Shown here one piece after another: positions 25,333 through 33,476 of a DNA stretch of 40,114 nucleotides. The DNA lies in contig CAMZKE010000051.1 of assembly GCA_947311115.1 (NCBI GenBank), positions 1-40,114 on the forward strand, read 5' to 3'. This DNA is from an uncultured Bacteroidales bacterium. Its GTDB lineage: Bacteria; Bacteroidota; Bacteroidia; Bacteroidales; JAFGXI01. The translations under genes and the position numbers were made by a program. Each line of letters begins with the position of its first letter. Within the stretch, counting starts at the first letter, position 1. A model generated the notes under the pieces. That model saw only the letters and a list, made by a program, of their open reading frames with translations, did not search any database and was not told the DNA's origin.

Positions 25333-26019
25333 ATGAAACACAAAATAAAATACAAAAACTTAGGTTTAATTAGTTATGCTGATGCATGGGATATTCAGAA
25401 AGGAATATTTGCAAAAAAAGTAAAAGCTAAAGGTTTAAAAGTAATACCTGAAATTGAAAATGACTTGTTGATTTGCGAGCACAAGCATGTTTACACAATT
25501 GGAAAATCAGGCGAACAAAACAATTTATTAATTAATAATAAATTTTTAAAAAACATTGATGCTGAATATTTTAAAATTGATAGAGGCGGAGATATTACGT
25601 ATCACGGGCCAGGGCAAATTGTTGGTTATCCTATTTTAAATTTAGAAGAATTTAATATGCTTGCCAAAAAGTATATTTATAATTTAGAGCAGGTTATTAT
25701 TGAGGTTTTAAAAGAATATGGCGTTAAATCGGAACGCTCTGAAGGGGCAACAGGCGTTTGGCTTGATGTAGGTGTGCCCACAAAAGAACGAAAAATTTGT
25801 GCAATAGGCGTAAAAGTTAGTAGGTGGATAAGTATGCACGGTTTTGCTTTTAATGTAAACACAGATTTAAGTTACTTTAACCATATAAACCCATGTGGTT
25901 TTACCGAAAAAGGAGTAACATCATTAGAAAAAGAACTTGGGGAAAAGCTTAATACTGATGAGGTTACAAAAAACATATTAAAGCAATTTGCTATTGTTTT
26001 TAATGCTGAAATTATTTAA
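25333..26019 (+). CDS. lipB: Octanoyl-[acyl-carrier-protein]:protein N-octanoyltransferase
   Basis: Transfers octanoate from octanoyl-ACP to the lipoyl domains of 2-oxoacid dehydrogenases and glycine cleavage H protein, the first step of lipoate synthesis; cytosolic. The 228 residues match the family. Visible motifs are RGGDITYHGPGQIVGYP (84-100), the catalytic lysine Lys161 in CAIGVKVSRW, and the acyl-thioester cysteine Cys188 in HINPCG. The ATG at 25333 lies 21 bp after a -7 box. No lipA is adjacent. It is convergent with the 26476-28206 gene. Confidence 0.95.
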   Translation: MKHKIKYKNLGLISYADAWDIQKGIFAKKVKAKGLKVIPEIENDLLICEHKHVYTIGKSGEQNNLLINNKFLKNIDAEYFKIDRGGDITYHGPGQIVGYPILNLEEFNMLAKKYIYNLEQVIIEVLKEYGVKSERSEGATGVWLDVGVPTKERKICAIGVKVSRWISMHGFAFNVNTDLSYFNHINPCGFTEKGVTSLEKELGEKLNTDEVTKNILKQFAIVFNAEII

Positions 26020-26022
26020 GTG

Positions 26023-26088
26023 ACTTCTAATAATTTATTCGTATCAGGAATTTCGGAAATTTTGATAGGCGGTTTGATTATTAGAAGT
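26023..26088 (+). other. Stem-loop with nested hairpin after lipB
   Basis: ACTTCTAATAAT (26023-26034) and ATTATTAGAAGT (26077-26088) are perfect 12-bp inverted repeats. The enclosed loop contains a second hairpin, ATCAGGAATTT-CGG-AAATTTTGAT, with one bulge and one G-U pair. It starts 4 bp after the lipB stop. It may act as a 3' UTR structure or terminator; no T-tract follows. Confidence 0.6.
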
Positions 26089-26111
26089 AATATCATGAAA
26101 ATATAATTAAA

Positions 26112-26195
26112 ATTAAAAGAAGTATGTGGTAAATTCTGAAAACCCTTTGGGAGCAAGTATAACAATATTTTTTATTTCCACATATTTCTTTTAAT
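26112..26195. other. Long imperfect inverted repeat in convergent gap
   Basis: ATTAAAAGAAGTATGTGG (26112-26129) pairs with CCACATATTTCTTTTAAT (26178-26195): 17 of 18 positions match around a 48-nt loop that itself holds a small CCC-TTT-GGG hairpin. Function unknown; a small structured RNA or a tiny non-autonomous element are options. Confidence 0.55.
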
Positions 26196-26271
26196 CCGGT
26201 TTATTTGCTTGGGTTAATACATCTCGTTATCATATAAATATATTAGTTAAATATTATTTATATTTTGTTTC

Positions 26272-26295
26272 TTTATAAAAATTAATTTTTATAAA
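26272..26295. other. 24-bp perfect AT palindrome
   Basis: TTTATAAAAATTAATTTTTATAAA begins here and is a perfect 24-bp palindrome without a spacer. The remaining gap (about 26300-26420) is AT-rich with nothing else recognised. Confidence 0.5.
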
Positions 26296-26423
26296 TCCCT
26301 TTGTTTACTAGTTTATAATGCCGAAGCAATTACTTTGTCAATTTATTACCCATGCATACATCAATATATGTTGTAACAAGTTTAAATCTTTTAAATTATA
26401 TGTGTTGAAAATAATATAACAAA

Positions 26424-26455
26424 AAAAGCCTTCAAAAATTAATTTGAAGGCTTTT
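26424..26455 (-). terminator. Terminator of the TPR/OmpA-like lipoprotein gene
   Basis: AAAAGCCTTCAAA and TTTGAAGGCTTTT form a 13-bp stem with a 6-nt loop 20 bp after the minus-strand gene's stop. On the minus strand it is followed by a T-tract, and it can also act on readthrough from lipB. Confidence 0.85.
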
Positions 26456-26475
26456 AAAAATTTATTAGTTAAAAC

Positions 26476-28206
26476 TTATTTAATAATAGTTTTAAATGTA
26501 TCGTTATCAAAGAATTTAGCAAACTCCATATCTGTTGCTGCCATTTTCTTGAATTTAGCATCTTTTTCAATAGCTGAACGTAAGTTGTTAAATAAAGCAT
26601 CACTATCGCCACTACGAGCACCAATAACAGCTTTTAAATAATATCCACCGGCTTTTTCTTTACAAGGACCACAATCAACAGCATTTTTACCACCATCGTT
26701 ATCGCCATTAAGAACTTTAGCTAAACCTGCACACATTGAACATTCATCGCCAAAATATGTAATTGCAGAAGCGTAATCGCCTTCTTTTATTGCAATAACA
26801 CCTAAGTTATGGTTAACCTCAGCACCAGCACCTGAAGCAGAAGTAAAATACTCTTTAGCTTCTGTTATGTTACCTGCTTGTAATTCAACAGCACCTAAGT
26901 TGTTAAGGATAATTTGATTTGAGTTATCAATTGCTTTAGCAGCTTCGAAAGCAGTTTTTGCTTCCGCTAATTTGTCAGTTTTCCAAAGGATAAAACCTTT
27001 ATTGTTCTCGCCTCTCCAATCTTTAGGGAATTGCTCAGCACATTTTGTATATACTTTTAATTTAAATGCGTCATCATCTTTAAGAGTAGCTGTATAAAGC
27101 ATTTCTTCTACATTTAATGTGTCAGGGTATGCATTAAATAAAGAATCTAATTCTTGGTCAGAATATCCAACTAAATCAACATTAATGCTAATTTTAGAAC
27201 GACGTAATTGAGGAAGAATATCTTTCGCTAACTCAGTATAAGCAGCAGCAATATTTTTAATTTCTTTTTCTCTTTGCTCGCCATCAGAATACATTGAAAG
27301 AACTCTTAAAATAAGATCTTTATCATTAATCTGAGAGTTTTGAACTAATGATTTAAATCCATCCCAATCTTCTGCTGTTGTAGAAGAGCTTATAAAACCT
27401 TCTTTTTTAGCATCATCTACTTTCTTAAATTGCTTTTGAACATATTTGTCAGCAGTTTTAGAACGACGGTCAGCTAATTTTGTGTTTAAATCTGTGGCTC
27501 CATCAGGAGAAGCGTAAGAAGAAACTGTTACGCCTTTAAATTCTTTTCTATCATTATTTTTAACTTCATCAATAAATGCTAATAAATCTTTTACTTGATC
27601 TTTTTTAAGCTCAGATGATTTTAGGTTAGCTTGTTGAATTTGATAAAGAATTTCAGCACCTTTATTAGCAGAAGTAATTCTTTGGAAATTATCTTTTCCT
27701 AAAATTGTTTTACCTTTAAGGTTTACCAAGCTAGGTGTAGCAATTACGCCATTAGCAATTTCTTTTGCATCAAAAGTTACTTTCTTATCTGGTTTAGTAG
27801 CCATGTAAGCGTCAATTTTAATTTCTAATTTAGAAATTCTCATTGCGTCTTCGTATGCAATTTTACCATTATAAGAAAAGCTACCTCCGTCAGCATATCC
27901 AATAACTTTATTGTTGTCTTGTACTGACTCTCCTTGAAGTTTTGTCATAGTGTAAGCTTTTTCACCACCTTCAAACTTCAAAATAGGTGTAGCTTCTGCT
28001 ATCACTTTTTTGTGGAAATACTTTGGTGGGAATTTACCTGAAATATTAATTTCAACGCTATCACCATGCATTTCTAAAACTGTTGGTGTTACTGTATAAG
28101 TAACTTGGTCATAGTTTTTAACCATTTTTTTCAATCCTCCACAACTTGTTAAAATAACAGCTGCTAGAACGAATACTCCAAATTTTAAAAGACTTCTTGT
28201 TCTCAT
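26476..28206 (-). CDS. Lipoprotein with OmpA-like and TPR regions
   Basis: Outer-membrane lipoprotein of 576 residues (lipobox ILTSC, Cys22). An N-terminal beta-rich region (about 30-175) is followed by an OmpA_C-like segment (around VTVSSYASPDGATDLNTKLA, about 224-243), a helical region, and C-terminal TPR-like repeats (about 395-500) such as NLGAVELQAGNITEAKEYF. I recall similar TPR/OmpA-like lipoproteins widely conserved in Bacteroidales but no firm function. Two CxxC pairs, CSMC (489-492) and CGPC (512-515), lie in the last part of the TPR region. A -7 box (TAACTTTG) lies 40 bp upstream and a strong terminator downstream, suggesting a single-gene unit. Confidence 0.82.
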   Translation of the reverse strand: MRTRSLLKFGVFVLAAVILTSCGGLKKMVKNYDQVTYTVTPTVLEMHGDSVEINISGKFPPKYFHKKVIAEATPILKFEGGEKAYTMTKLQGESVQDNNKVIGYADGGSFSYNGKIAYEDAMRISKLEIKIDAYMATKPDKKVTFDAKEIANGVIATPSLVNLKGKTILGKDNFQRITSANKGAEILYQIQQANLKSSELKKDQVKDLLAFIDEVKNNDRKEFKGVTVSSYASPDGATDLNTKLADRRSKTADKYVQKQFKKVDDAKKEGFISSSTTAEDWDGFKSLVQNSQINDKDLILRVLSMYSDGEQREKEIKNIAAAYTELAKDILPQLRRSKISINVDLVGYSDQELDSLFNAYPDTLNVEEMLYTATLKDDDAFKLKVYTKCAEQFPKDWRGENNKGFILWKTDKLAEAKTAFEAAKAIDNSNQIILNNLGAVELQAGNITEAKEYFTSASGAGAEVNHNLGVIAIKEGDYASAITYFGDECSMCAGLAKVLNGDNDGGKNAVDCGPCKEKAGGYYLKAVIGARSGDSDALFNNLRSAIEKDAKFKKMAATDMEFAKFFDNDTFKTIIK

Positions 28207-28246
28207 AATATAAATTATGTTATTATTTAATTTCTTTTCTAAACTA

Positions 28247-28254
28247 CAAAGTTA
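28247..28254 (-). promoter_or_regulatory. Putative -7 box of lipoprotein gene
   Basis: On the minus strand TAACTTTG matches TAnnTTTG exactly, 40 bp upstream of the start codon, leaving a short 5' UTR. Confidence 0.45.
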
Positions 28255-28329
28255 TAAATGTTTTCAAAAAAAAAAAGTATTTGCATACATTATATTGTCT
28301 AATATTTTTATTTACTGTAAATATTAGGC

Positions 28330-29166
28330 TTAATTTGTGTAATTTAGTATTAATCCTTTTAACGGAGACTTTGTTAATGATGTTAATTTTACATCTTTTG
28401 AATAGCATATCTCTTTTATTATATCGCTGAAATAAAAAGAGATAGAGCCAATTAATCGTAAATCCTTTTCTTGATAATTTTCATACTTAAGAATTGTCTT
28501 ATCAAAGAAATTTTCAAAACTGTTATATAACATATTTTTTATGGTTTCATTATTTTTGTTATTATTAATAAATGGCATAAAAGATGCTAAAAACTTGTTT
28601 GGGAAAGGCTCTTTATATATTCTATTAATTATTTTACTTAAGTCTAGATTAAAAGTATTATAAAATTTAGTTTCAATATTTTCGGGTAATTCATTATCTA
28701 AAAGTAATTTTATAAATGCTTTACCAATTGCTGCACCACTCCCTTCATCACCAAGTATATATCCTAAAGAACTTATATTTTTTACAATTTTACCATTTTT
28801 ATATACACCTGTATTTGATCCTGTTCCCAATATTCCAATAATACCATCTTCTTTTCCAAATTGTGATATTGCAGCACCCAATAAATCACTTTCAACTATT
28901 ATAGTTGCATTTGCGAAAAGTTTTTTAAGAGGATATGAAATTATTTTTTTTCTATTATCGGAAGAACAACCTGCTCCATAAAAGTATATTTTATGAATAA
29001 ATTCTGCGTATTTGGTTATTTTAGTCTTAGTTAATTCCTGTATAACATTATCGCTATTAACAAAAACAGGATTTAAACCTATTGTTTTAAATGTTAAAAT
29101 TTTGTCTTTACCGTCAATTAAAACCCAATCTGTTTTTGTAGAACCACTATCTGCAATTAATATCAT
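28330..29166 (-). CDS. BadF/BadG/BcrA-type ATPase, N-acetylglucosamine kinase-like
   Basis: ASKHA-fold sugar kinase of 278 residues, likely phosphorylating N-acetylglucosamine or a related amino sugar during cell-wall recycling. Phosphate-1 motif ADSGSTKTDW (5-14), phosphate-2 region GILGTGSNTGVY (about 115-126) and the following GDEGSGAAIG (about 138-147) are all in place. Cytosolic, single gene. Family assignment is strong, the exact sugar is inferred. Confidence 0.88.
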   Translation of the reverse strand: MILIADSGSTKTDWVLIDGKDKILTFKTIGLNPVFVNSDNVIQELTKTKITKYAEFIHKIYFYGAGCSSDNRKKIISYPLKKLFANATIIVESDLLGAAISQFGKEDGIIGILGTGSNTGVYKNGKIVKNISSLGYILGDEGSGAAIGKAFIKLLLDNELPENIETKFYNTFNLDLSKIINRIYKEPFPNKFLASFMPFINNNKNNETIKNMLYNSFENFFDKTILKYENYQEKDLRLIGSISFYFSDIIKEICYSKDVKLTSLTKSPLKGLILNYTN

Positions 29167-29202
29167 ATATTTTTTCTATAAATATATACAATTTTTTATA
29201 AT

Positions 29203-29237
29203 AAAATAATCGCAAACCTTATGTTTGCGATTATTTT
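29203..29237. terminator. Terminator after LruC-domain gene
   Basis: AAAATAATCGCAAAC pairs with GTTTGCGATTATTTT (15-bp stem, 5-nt loop). It lies beyond repeat R2 downstream of the minus-strand LruC gene and upstream of the kinase gene, so it would isolate the two. T-tracts lie on both sides. Confidence 0.8.
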
Positions 29238-29331
29238 AATCTGTTTGGGTTTAATTCCCAGTCCCTTGCGACGTATAAAAGAATAGTATTCCAAAGCGAT
29301 ACCTCGTCCGCTTGCGGCGAGGAGATTCATT
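29236..29331 (+). repeat. Dispersed repeat family 2, copy R2
   Basis: About 96 bp, close to R3 over its full length: TTAATCTGTTTGGGTTTAAT, ACGTATAAAAGAATAGTATT, then the hairpin CCTCG-T-CCGC-TT-GCGG-CGAGG and AGATTCATT. It lies 19 bp after the stop of the minus-strand LruC-domain gene. Confidence 0.85.
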
Positions 29332-29350
29332 TTAAGCAATTATTCTAGTC

Positions 29351-31102
29351 TTATTCTGTGTAAACGTTATTATTTGTTGGTGTCTCGTACCAAGTCTTTT
29401 CATTTTCGCCTGAACTTACTGCCCATGTTGAAAACTTTGCATAGGCATCGGTAATTTCTATGCCTTCAAGCGGATGTTTATACACGCTATCGGCTGATAC
29501 AACGCTTATTGCCCATGGTAAACCGTCAATAGTTCTGTATGGAGTACCTGCATTATCGTTTCCTGTACCTAAAACTGATTGGTCTGCGGCTTCTGTAGGC
29601 GGAAAGTTTGGCATATGTATTTCGTAGCCTCTGTTGTTTGTTTGGTAAACATAATAATTGGGTACTAATGCACCTATATAATTATTGTTAAAAGTTATAT
29701 TTGTTGTTAATCGTACCGGTGTACCTGTTTTATCGTAAGATGTATTTGTATAGTACGGAACCATTACGTCAAATTTATTATTAAAAATAATTATTCCGTT
29801 TACTACATCATTATCAATACTACCATCGCCGGAAACACTGGTAACTATTTGTGTATTTATAGCTGTTTTATTTGCATCTAAAATATTACACCCAAAACCT
29901 AGGGCTGTGCTACCTCCTCCTGCATTTATTTTTGTGTTTAATACCGCGTCAACATAATAGCCTTCAGCATTTACAGATAATTCGCCTTTTGTTAGCATTA
30001 CTAAATCATTAAAATCATAATCTCCTTTATAAGGCCATAAATCTTCAAATGAAATTGTTTCATATCCAATATTAGGGTACATTATTTTATAAGCCTTTGT
30101 TGGGTCGTTTGGATAATCATCACCATTATCATTTACTCCATCACCATCAGTATCAAGAACAACGTCAACACTCTCATAAACTATTTTATCTACATATGAA
30201 CCTGAATATAATCCTATATAAAATTGAAAATGAGTGGCATTAGCTAAAATTACACCACTTGATGTAATTGTATTTCCTGTGGTACTAACATAAGTTTCTC
30301 CAATCCAATTACCATTTGCATCAAAATTATCAAGCCATAAGTTAATTGAACCTGAAAATGTCATTGAGAAATCGAATGCAGACCCTCCTTGTACAGGAAA
30401 TGATTGCTCTATTATTTCGAATAAATTAGAGTAGTTTTTAAATACATTTTCTCCATCTATATTACTTACGTGTCCTTCGGTATAATTTGTGTAATACCAT
30501 TTTCCGGGAGTTCTTAATTCTGTCCAGCTCCTTTCATCTTTTTCCAAGTTATCTATATTAAACTCGCTATTTTGTACTAGGTTTGTACCTGTTGTGCTTT
30601 TATTATGTGTAAATTTAGCCATGTTTTTTTGATAGTTAAATGCAAATTCCCTATCGTACACTAAGCTATTCTTCGTGCCATCTCTAGGTTCTGGAGCAAT
30701 TATCATGGTTATATTTCCATCTGTCTTATTTAATAGTTGCTTATTTCCTGAATTTGGATACATTAAATAAAGATTTCCAATATTTGCTGGAGTTTTAATA
30801 GCAAATTTTGCAACTGAATTAATAATTTTTGCTTTTGATATTATATTATCGTCTTTGTCGATTAATAAAAGCAATTGTCCTTCAGTACTAATGTTTTTTC
30901 CCGTTTCTGGTTGCATTGTTACATTTAATGCTCCACTTTTAGAGGCTGACCAATCGAAATCAAAAGGAGCTTTAATGTCGTTAATATTTGTTGGAGTTAC
31001 TACTTGGGTAGGTGAATAAGAAGGAGAATCATCTGTTTCTTTTTTACATGATGAGAATATAGCAAACGTAGCAATCATCACCAAAAATGTTTTAGTTTTC
31101 AT
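29351..31102 (-). CDS. LruC-domain surface lipoprotein
   Basis: Lipoprotein of 583 residues (lipobox IFSSC, Cys19) whose following residues, KKETDD, are charged/acidic as in Bacteroidota surface-export signals, so it may be displayed outside. A middle beta-rich region (about 190-310) resembles a carbohydrate-binding-type jelly roll. A calcium-binding-like DTDGDGVNDNGDDYPNDP follows (about 318-335) and then the LruC/DUF4842-type region with FEDLWPYKGDYDFNDLV (about 351-367). Function of this family is not known to me. The 5' side (31103-31316) is AT-rich with no clear promoter motif; repeat R2 and a terminator follow the stop. Confidence 0.85.
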   Translation of the reverse strand: MKTKTFLVMIATFAIFSSCKKETDDSPSYSPTQVVTPTNINDIKAPFDFDWSASKSGALNVTMQPETGKNISTEGQLLLLIDKDDNIISKAKIINSVAKFAIKTPANIGNLYLMYPNSGNKQLLNKTDGNITMIIAPEPRDGTKNSLVYDREFAFNYQKNMAKFTHNKSTTGTNLVQNSEFNIDNLEKDERSWTELRTPGKWYYTNYTEGHVSNIDGENVFKNYSNLFEIIEQSFPVQGGSAFDFSMTFSGSINLWLDNFDANGNWIGETYVSTTGNTITSSGVILANATHFQFYIGLYSGSYVDKIVYESVDVVLDTDGDGVNDNGDDYPNDPTKAYKIMYPNIGYETISFEDLWPYKGDYDFNDLVMLTKGELSVNAEGYYVDAVLNTKINAGGGSTALGFGCNILDANKTAINTQIVTSVSGDGSIDNDVVNGIIIFNNKFDVMVPYYTNTSYDKTGTPVRLTTNITFNNNYIGALVPNYYVYQTNNRGYEIHMPNFPPTEAADQSVLGTGNDNAGTPYRTIDGLPWAISVVSADSVYKHPLEGIEITDAYAKFSTWAVSSGENEKTWYETPTNNNVYTE

Positions 31103-31316
31103 AATATTATGTTTTAGAGTTTTTAGGTTTAAAATAAATTCTACGTCTATTGTTTTTGTAATGTTACGATGTTAATCAATTAATTATTATGAGTTATGTA
31201 ATAATTTTTAGTGATTGTAATTTTGGTGTAATAAATATAATAATTGGTGTAATATTTAAAATATTAGAATGTTAAGTAATTAAAAATAGTAATGTTTTAT
31301 GAACCAATTATATACT

Positions 31317-31412
31317 TTAATCTGTTTGGGTTTAATTCCCCGTCCCTTGGGACGTATAAAAGAATAGTATTCCAAAACGATATCTCGTCCGCTTGCGGCG
31401 AGGAGATTCATT
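31317..31412 (+). repeat. Dispersed repeat family 2, copy R3, touching a stop codon
   Basis: Best-formed copy: perfect hairpin CGTCCC-TT-GGGACG (31341-31354) and CTCG-T-CCGC-TT-GCGG-CGAG. The terminal TTCATT overlaps the first two plus-strand bases of the TAA stop of the minus-strand PorE-like gene. Together with the AT-rich upstream region of the LruC gene it accounts for the gap 31103-31410. Confidence 0.85.
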
Positions 31413-33474
31413 AATCATCAAAGCCATCATTAAAATTAATAAATCTAAATTCGGTTCTACGGTTTTTAGCACGTCCTTCCTCGTTATCAGTGCCGTCAGG
31501 GTTTGTATTTGGTGCAATTGGCTTTTCTTCGCCATAACCTTTGGCAATAAGTCGTTTTTTATTAATCCCCTTTTTTATTAGATACTTAACTACGCTTTCT
31601 GCACGTTTTTGTGATAATTCTTTATTATATTCATCGTCCCCCTTGCTATCAGTGTGCGAGCTAATTTCTATTTGAACATTAGGTATTTCTTGTAACACTA
31701 TTAGTAATGTTGAATCAATAGTTGCTTGTGCTTTATCTGATAAATTAGATTTATCGAAATCGTAATAAATATTTACAGGTATTGGCTTTTGTGGTATTGG
31801 GTCAATAATTACAGTATCGTACAATGTTGTCGATTCTGTTATGTTATATGTGTTTATTTTCATTATTTTTTCGTAAAAACCAAAGTTTTTTACTTTAATT
31901 TCGTAAGTGTTATTTGGTTCTAAATTATAATAGCATTTTCCGTTTTTGTCAGTTCTATTAGAATTTATATCAATGGCTTTTTTTGTACGTAAATTTATTA
32001 ATGATAATACAGTTTGAATACTATCAACACTTTGGTCTGTTGTTTTAATACCCATTTTTTCATTAATGGTTCTGAAAATGCTATTATCTTTATTGGCAAT
32101 AACTGTTCCTTCAAATTTTATATCAATAAATTCGGTATAAATAAATTCGTAAATATCGTCGCAACAAGTTTTGTTTTTTAACGATACTCCGCCTTCTCTG
32201 TTCGATACAAAAAATCCTTGTTTTCTATTTTTGTTTAATGTAAAATATATATCATCAGCTTGAGAGTTTATTGGATAACCATAATTTACAGGGTCTGTCC
32301 AGTTACGAACATCACCTGTTGTTTTGAAAATATCGAAACCGCCCATACCGGGTAAGCCATCAGAACTAAAATATAAATTACGAGTGTTATTATCATAGTA
32401 TGGTGTAAACTCGTTTCCCATTGTGTTAATACTTGAGCTTAATTTTTTTACTTTTTTAAATATTTTTTTTCGCTTGTCGTAAATTGAGTACCAAATATCT
32501 GTGCCGCCTTTTCCTCCCGGTCGGTCTGATACGAAATACAATACCTCGTTGCTTTTTTTAGCATCAATACCTATTGTCGGCTGAGTTGAAGTATAATTTT
32601 TTATATTTATTGGCTCAGGCAATTCTTTGGGGGTTAACCATTCGCCACCCTCAATATAACTAACCCATATATGACAAATAGTTTTGTTTTTCCAATTTTT
32701 CTTACATTTTGTAAAATAGAATTTACTTTTATCAACCGAAAAAGCTCCATTTCCTACATTTAAAGTGCTATCGTTAAAAGCGTTTAGGGTATCAACAAAA
32801 TGCCATTTGCCATTTTTTTTAATTGCTTTGTAAAATTTTGTTAATGGCAGGTTATTTAATGTGTCGCTTATATCGTAATACTCTATATTATTAGCTCTTA
32901 ACGATGTGTACCATAGCGTATTTTCATCAACTGATATAGGATTGGCTTCTAAATGTGCTTTATTTACACTTGTATCTATATGTGTTACAATAACTTTAAG
33001 GGTACTATCTTTCATGTTTTTTGCTAAATCGCAACCATTTATTTGAGCCATAGAAAGTTTTTTGTATTTCTTTTTTTCTTCGCCATGTTTGTATTCTTTT
33101 ACAAATTTTGCGAAATGCTCTTTTGCATCGTCATATTTACCTTGTTGCATTAGTGCTTTTGCGTAAAAATAATGTGCTAAAGGATATTTATTGGGATTTC
33201 CTTCGTACGACATTAAAAAATACTCTTCTGCTTTCTGGTAATTCCTTGTTTTTAAATAAAGCTCGCCAAGTTTATATATTGTTTTTGCGTTACCGGGACT
33301 TATTTCGTGGTGATACTCATAATAATCGATAGCCGAATATAAATCGCCTGCTTTTTCCGCTTCTTTGGCAAAACTTTTTACTTGCCAAGGTTGTATTTTT
33401 TTTAATGTTTCTTCCGGTTGAGCAAAAGCAATGTAAAACGAAAGTATAAGACTTATTAAAACTGTATATTTCAT
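31411..33474 (-). CDS. PorE-like OmpA-family protein (TPR, PD40 propeller, CRD, OmpA)
   Basis: Protein of 687 residues with a signal peptide (ending IAFAQ). Domains in order: TPR (about 35-130), WD40/PD40-type beta-propeller (about 165-440; YFVSDRPGGKGGTDIWYS, LYFSSDGLPGMGGFDIF), a carboxypeptidase-regulatory-like domain (about 455-560), and an OmpA C-terminal peptidoglycan-binding domain (about 575-687; EISSHTDSKGDDEYNKELSQ). This is the order described for PorE, the T9SS component that links PorP-type proteins to peptidoglycan, but PorE is a lipoprotein and no lipobox is visible here. It starts 2 bp after the PorP/SprF stop. Probably a module-specific paralogue. Confidence 0.9.
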   Translation of the reverse strand: MKYTVLISLILSFYIAFAQPEETLKKIQPWQVKSFAKEAEKAGDLYSAIDYYEYHHEISPGNAKTIYKLGELYLKTRNYQKAEEYFLMSYEGNPNKYPLAHYFYAKALMQQGKYDDAKEHFAKFVKEYKHGEEKKKYKKLSMAQINGCDLAKNMKDSTLKVIVTHIDTSVNKAHLEANPISVDENTLWYTSLRANNIEYYDISDTLNNLPLTKFYKAIKKNGKWHFVDTLNAFNDSTLNVGNGAFSVDKSKFYFTKCKKNWKNKTICHIWVSYIEGGEWLTPKELPEPINIKNYTSTQPTIGIDAKKSNEVLYFVSDRPGGKGGTDIWYSIYDKRKKIFKKVKKLSSSINTMGNEFTPYYDNNTRNLYFSSDGLPGMGGFDIFKTTGDVRNWTDPVNYGYPINSQADDIYFTLNKNRKQGFFVSNREGGVSLKNKTCCDDIYEFIYTEFIDIKFEGTVIANKDNSIFRTINEKMGIKTTDQSVDSIQTVLSLINLRTKKAIDINSNRTDKNGKCYYNLEPNNTYEIKVKNFGFYEKIMKINTYNITESTTLYDTVIIDPIPQKPIPVNIYYDFDKSNLSDKAQATIDSTLLIVLQEIPNVQIEISSHTDSKGDDEYNKELSQKRAESVVKYLIKKGINKKRLIAKGYGEEKPIAPNTNPDGTDNEEGRAKNRRTEFRFINFNDGFDD

Positions 33475-33476
33475 AT

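Noticed and set aside
25318-25336. TTGGTTCAAAATG as a tRNA T-arm
   Set aside because: No cloverleaf partner arms; it is the lipB start region. No tRNA was found anywhere in the window.
26444-26641. Plus-strand ORF of 65 aa
   Set aside because: Antisense to the lipoprotein gene and begins inside its terminator; shadow.
9588-31412. Family 2 repeats as a CRISPR array
   Set aside because: Only three copies, separated by about 20 kb and 2 kb, with no spacers or cas genes.
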